Source: Martinezella rhizogenes
GTDB taxonomy: Bacteria > Pseudomonadota > Alphaproteobacteria > Rhizobiales > Rhizobiaceae
Direction: 5' to 3'
Assembly (NCBI GenBank): GCA_013322215.1
Contig: JAAMEZ010000021.1
Coordinates: 1 to 64,000, forward strand
DNA length: 64,000 nucleotides
Of this stretch, positions 62,337 to 64,000 are shown in pieces (position 1 is the stretch's first letter; each line of letters opens with the position of its first letter). The position numbers were made by a program, and so were the translations under genes. The notes under the pieces are model-generated. The model was not told the DNA's origin and ran no database searches. It worked only from the letters and a program-made list of their open reading frames with translations.

Positions 62337-63113
62337 GAAGTGACGCGGAGATAAATTGCATATATGTCGTTACGTTATTTGAAATGCGTGCGGTTAATCA
62401 TAAAATAATCGCTTCAATCATCGGCTGCGCCGATTTCTACTTGACGCGAAATGCGAGTGGTTGACCGATTAGGTTAACAGACCACGTCTAGTTGATTTAG
62501 CTTGATGCCTATGCTCGAGATCTTTCTAAGGGCCAATGTTGAGTGGCCTTAGGGGTTGGAAAGCTTCATCCTGGAAGTCCCCGGTCCGACAGAACCACAG
62601 TTGCAGTTGATAGTTGCGTACGGACAGCTCTTATTAGCGACCGCCTCGACGTCGACAAACCCTTTGTCCGATTCTGGCCCCAATCAGTCATTGCAGGCGG
62701 GCCAGGAGCTTGGCCTGCCAAACAAATTAGCGCAGATTGCAATGAGAGGGTCGCTGGTTCTTACCCGCTCAAGAGCTTAATTCGCGGTCCCGGTCTCCGC
62801 AGATCTGGCCTGTCAACCGGTGCGGAATGTTGACCCCTTGCCAAGGGTGCATGAAACGCCGCCGCCTCATCATGCACACAAGCCGCAGGCCGTTAGGTTG
62901 ATGGCGCCTAGCACCCTTTCGGGGCTAGAAGAAACTGCGAACGGTGGCGCTTTCTCAGCGAGTATTACCAACCACATGAGATTGCATTAGTCTTATCGAA
63001 TATAATGGTGCTGCGCCTTCAACGGAATTTCGGTGGTATCCTGGTGGTATCTTAGCCGGAAACGAGCAATAAGGCAGCTTCAGGAAATGTGTCTATCAAT
63101 TTGATATCGTGAC
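62337..63113. other. Intergenic stretch without a supported gene, 777 bp
   Basis: Short open frames exist at 62543-62833, but none has a ribosome site or recognisable product. A 9-bp direct repeat GGTGGTATC occurs at 63032-63040 and 63043-63051, just past the RND gene end. Composition is uneven and AT-rich between 62300 and 62420. The region may be a rearrangement joint. Confidence 0.4.
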
Positions 63114-64000
63114 CTAAAAATAACGGGTTGAAGATTTTTTTGTTGCTCTTTCTGTCCGGAGGAGGGACAGCACGAAGACGAAGAAGACCGGGACGAAGAA
63201 GACGGCAAGGATTGTCGCCGAGATCATGCCGCCGAGGACGCCGGTGCCGATCGCGTTCTGGCTGGCGGCACTGGGGCCTGTGGCGATCGCGAGCGGCACG
63301 ACGCCGAGCGTGAAGGCAAGCGACGTCATCACGATCGGGCGGAAGCGGACACGCGCCGCCTCGACCGCCGATTCGAGCAGGGACTTGCCTTGGGCATAAT
63401 GATCCTTGGCGAATTCCACGATCAGAATGGCGTTCTTTGCCGACAGACCGATGATCGCAATGAGCCCGACCTTGAAATAGAGGTCGTTCGGCATGTCGCG
63501 CAGGATCGCCGCCAGCACGCATCCGATAATGCCGAGAGGCACGACAAGCATGACCGACAGCGGGATCGACCAGCTTTCGTAGAGGCCCGCCAGCAGCAGG
63601 AAGACGAAGAGGATGCTGAAGGCAAACAGGATCGGCGCCTGGTTGCCGGAGGCGATTTCCTCGCGCGACTGGCCGGACCACTCGTAGCCGAAACCCTGCG
63701 GAAGTTCCGATGCGAGGCGCTCCATCTCGGCAATCGCTGCACCCGAAGACTTGCCTGCCGCTGCCTCACCGGTGATGCGGATCGTCGGGTAGCCGTTGTA
63801 GCCGACGATCTGTGGATCGCCCTTGCGCCAGTCGGCGGTCGCAAACGAGGAAAGCGGCACCATTCCGCCGCTTGCGTTGCGGACGTTCAGCTTCATCATG
63901 TCTTCCACCTGCATACGGCTGCGGCCGTCCGCCTGCACGATGACCTGCTGCATGCGGCCTGCGTTCGGATAGTCGTTGATGTAAGAGGAGCCGAGGCTCG
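63114..64000 (-). CDS. RND multidrug efflux transporter, C-terminal part (AcrB/MexB-like)
   Basis: The frame is open to the right edge (295 codons seen), so the start is outside. It corresponds to the last third of an HAE1-family inner-membrane pump. Porter-domain sequence comes first (SSYINDYPNAGRMQQVIVQA; GEAAAGKSSGAAIAEMERLA). The C-terminal membrane helices follow, with ILFVFLLLAGLYESWSIPLS, IGLSAKNAILIVEFAKDHYA, RFRPIVMTSLAFTLGVVPLA and GTGVLGGMISATILAVFFVP. It exports drugs or other amphiphiles with a membrane-fusion protein and outer-membrane channel that would be encoded to the right. The C-terminus TERATKKSSTRYF is complete. Confidence 0.93.
   Translation of the reverse strand, partial: SLGSSYINDYPNAGRMQQVIVQADGRSRMQVEDMMKLNVRNASGGMVPLSSFATADWRKGDPQIVGYNGYPTIRITGEAAAGKSSGAAIAEMERLASELPQGFGYEWSGQSREEIASGNQAPILFAFSILFVFLLLAGLYESWSIPLSVMLVVPLGIIGCVLAAILRDMPNDLYFKVGLIAIIGLSAKNAILIVEFAKDHYAQGKSLLESAVEAARVRFRPIVMTSLAFTLGVVPLAIATGPSAASQNAIGTGVLGGMISATILAVFFVPVFFVFVLSLLRTERATKKSSTRYF

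Noticed and set aside
62705..62790. Possible second tRNA-like fragment
   Set aside because: The T-arm consensus is not preserved and no stems pair; similarity to the 35.3-kb piece is a few short words only.

Overview
The window looks like a chromosomal or large-replicon segment of an alphaproteobacterium of the order Rhizobiales, probably Rhizobiaceae. This rests on gene content: Ku/LigD, an HWE kinase, DUF982, DUF3175 and DUF6894 small proteins, an IalB-family protein, an RbsABC-type sugar operon with RpiR, and about sixteen sites resembling the alphaproteobacterial EcfG promoter GGAAC-N16-CGTT. It is an inference; no 16S or other phylogenetic marker is present. No rRNA, intact tRNA, CRISPR array or intact insertion sequence was found.

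Region 1 (1-26.8 kb) reads as a general-stress-response island. It holds ligD-ku (end joining), DUF982, an Nramp-like transporter, a DUF892 ferritin-like protein, a Nudix hydrolase, a PAS-HWE histidine kinase, DUF4142 and DUF1328 proteins, an HD hydrolase, DUF3175, trehalose synthase, a YddA/SbmA-type ABC transporter, an RMF/CrpP-like small protein, a ThDP enzyme, topoisomerase IB, a large catalase, a PPC-domain protein, an SDR, small hydrophilic proteins, DUF2231 plus a sorbosone-dehydrogenase-like lipoprotein, S21 and a BON protein. Most are preceded by a GGAAC-N16-(C/T/G/A)GTT element, so the region is probably one dispersed EcfG regulon.

Region 2 (27.3-31.4 kb) is mixed: a cytosolic-looking phosphoesterase, a remnant of an AraC-type regulator, an acyltransferase-3 gene whose start codon lies inside a 15-bp-arm inverted repeat, a DUF6894 protein and an unknown protein.

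Region 3 (31.8-50.5 kb) is the most interesting part. It is a two-partner-secretion / contact-dependent-inhibition-like locus: an unrecognised 860-aa exported protein, a solitary C39-like cysteine-peptidase domain, then ialB-like, tpsB and a 10.1-kb tpsA. The tpsA C-terminus looks like a polymorphic toxin and overlaps a probable immunity gene by 4 bp. It is followed by a run of small AT-richer genes, one of which looks like an Imm1-family immunity protein.

Region 4 (50.6-64 kb) holds a lipoprotein facing a DEDDh exonuclease whose frame has lost its natural stop, an XRE regulator, and a tightly coupled sugar operon (epimerase/isomerase, binding protein, ATPase, permease, RpiR regulator, PfkB kinase). 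It ends with a DUF4405 membrane protein, a diguanylate cyclase broken by an in-frame amber codon and a truncated 3' end, and the C-terminal part of an RND efflux pump running off the right edge.
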